Shown: positions 4,684 to 5,335 of the stretch, piece by piece | Numbering within the stretch: position 1 is the stretch's first letter | Layout: each line of letters starts with the position of its first letter | Source of the DNA: Nanobdellota archaeon | GTDB taxonomy: Archaea; Nanobdellota; Nanobdellia; Pacearchaeales; GW2011-AR1 | Reading direction: 5' to 3' | DNA: 5,335 nucleotides | NCBI GenBank assembly: GCA_020056045.1 | Contig: JAGVIM010000082.1 | Location: forward strand, 1-5,335 | Program-made: the position numbers and the translations under genes | The notes under the pieces: generated by a model | Database searches by the model: none | Told to the model about the DNA's origin: nothing | The model's input: only the letters and a program-made list of their open reading frames with translations

Positions 4684-5300
4684 TACATTTCATATTCCTT
4701 TTTCCATTCAATTCCTCTTTTTTCAAATTGTTTTTTCAGTCTTTTTTTCAATTCTTTTAAAACAGGAATAAGCTCGGGAAAGTTTTTTACATGCTTATCA
4801 GGATATGTTGCAATTAAATCAATATGATCATAGTCTTTACTTTTTTCTATAATATAGGTAATAGTTTCTATTTTATCCATGGCTTTTACAAATAATGCCT
4901 CTTTTGATTTTGAGTATTCATACTCTTCCCATAATTTATAAATATCTTTTCCAATTTTTTCAGGAAGTAATGACTTTATTTTTTCCATAGCTTCAATTTC
5001 TTTTTTTTGTTTTTCTTCTTTCGTAACCTTCCCCTCAATAATTTTCCTGTAATCAACATCACCAGTAATCGCTTCAGGAAGGTCATGAACAATTGCAATT
5101 TTAACAGCTTTTAAAACATCAATATCTAACTTAATTTCATCTGCAAAAACAAAAATCATTAAAGAAAGCCTCCATGAATGATCTGCTCCAGAATCACCTT
5201 CCATACCATCATACTCTCCATATCTTATTGATTTTTTTAGTTCAGTTACAACATGCAAAAAATCAAAGATTTTTTCCAGACTCTCTTTTTTATTTTCCAT
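4680..5300 (-). CDS. HD-domain phosphohydrolase, YfbR/HDDC2 5'-deoxynucleotidase type
   Basis: A 206-residue soluble HD-superfamily protein. The metal ligands are in the expected order: His41 in ADHSWRLS, His72-Asp73 in VHDLPEAITGDV, and Asp142 in AMDKIE. Glu76 and Asp81, in the DLPEAITGD segment, match the acidic residues of the YfbR and HDDC2 group. E. coli YfbR dephosphorylates deoxyribonucleoside 5'-monophosphates with a divalent metal. That activity is inferred here from the motif and from neighbours acting on dCMP, dUMP and dTMP. The C-terminal third is rich in lysine and glutamate and probably helical (LKELKKRLKKQFEKRG at 181-196). The start has TTTATTAA 25 bp upstream, so the transcript is probably leaderless. 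It is convergent with the small gene, and the two stop codons overlap in TTAA. A dGTPase or (p)ppGpp hydrolase is less likely given length and motif spacing. Confidence 0.85.
   Translation of the reverse strand: MENKKESLEKIFDFLHVVTELKKSIRYGEYDGMEGDSGADHSWRLSLMIFVFADEIKLDIDVLKAVKIAIVHDLPEAITGDVDYRKIIEGKVTKEEKQKKEIEAMEKIKSLLPEKIGKDIYKLWEEYEYSKSKEALFVKAMDKIETITYIIEKSKDYDHIDLIATYPDKHVKNFPELIPVLKELKKRLKKQFEKRGIEWKKEYEMY
4718..4748 (+). terminator. Cluster of T-tracts downstream of the small plus-strand gene
   Basis: Three T runs of six to seven bases (4718-4723, 4731-4736, 4742-4748) lie 35-65 bp beyond the stop of the plus-strand gene. They are the antisense of lysine codons in the C-terminus of the HD gene. 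They could stop plus-strand transcription, but the lysine codons alone explain them. Confidence 0.3.
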
Positions 5301-5321
5301 AAATAAGAAAATAAGATATTA

Positions 5322-5329
5322 TTAATAAA
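5322..5329 (-). promoter_or_regulatory. TATA box of the HD-domain gene
   Basis: TTTATTAA on the minus strand is centred 25.5 bp upstream of the ATG at 5300, the same distance as before the kinase and thymidylate synthase genes. A leaderless transcript is predicted. Confidence 0.6.
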
Positions 5330-5335
5330 TATATA

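Noticed and set aside
4690..5300. Long T-rich runs as low-complexity or repeat DNA
   Set aside because: They are the antisense of lysine-rich codons in the HD gene and need no other explanation.
1..5335. Phage or plasmid origin because nucleotide-metabolism genes are common on phages
   Set aside because: No structural, replication or integration genes are visible; a tRNA and archaeal-type thymidylate synthase with chromosomal-style promoters fit a chromosome better, though a virus contig cannot be fully excluded from 5.3 kb.

Overview
The window is strongly AT-rich and reads as archaeal, most likely a small-genome lineage of the DPANN type; the phylum is a guess. The archaeal case rests on four things. 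Octamers of the TTTATAAA or TTTATTAA type sit about 24-26 bp upstream of start codons, as TATA boxes of leaderless genes do. The tRNA gene has no encoded CCA. The thymidylate synthase is of the archaeal type with extra domains. Shine-Dalgarno sequences are nearly absent. Genes are tightly packed and lie on both strands.

Layout from left to right: a dTMP kinase (minus strand, 3' end cut by the window edge); tRNA-Lys(UUU) (minus) flanked by two inverted repeats; a three-domain thymidylate synthase (minus); a degenerate thioredoxin-fold protein (minus); dCMP deaminase (plus), divergent from the thioredoxin; dUTPase (minus), convergent with the deaminase; a 238-bp AT-only-looking gap; a DUF1653 protein (plus); a 68-residue unknown protein (plus); and an HD-domain protein of the YfbR/HDDC2 5'-deoxynucleotidase type (minus), convergent with the small protein and sharing a TTAA stop with it.

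Together the enzymes form an almost complete dTTP supply route. dCMP deaminase and dUTPase both yield dUMP, thymidylate synthase methylates it to dTMP, and dTMP kinase makes dTDP. The HD protein could dephosphorylate surplus deoxynucleoside monophosphates and so oppose the route. The genes are not one operon: nearly every gene appears to have its own promoter, and orientation changes several times, so this is a functional neighbourhood of separately transcribed genes.

The points most worth following are the MtrA-like domain fused to thymidylate synthase with a retained candidate corrinoid-ligand histidine, the thioredoxin that has lost its first active-site cysteine and its buried Asp, a 10-bp perfect complement of the tRNA T-arm in the tRNA's own 3' trailer, and a 14-bp perfect inverted repeat laid over the tRNA promoter. 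No mobile element, CRISPR array or replication origin is visible. No gene-free stretch exceeds 300 bases.
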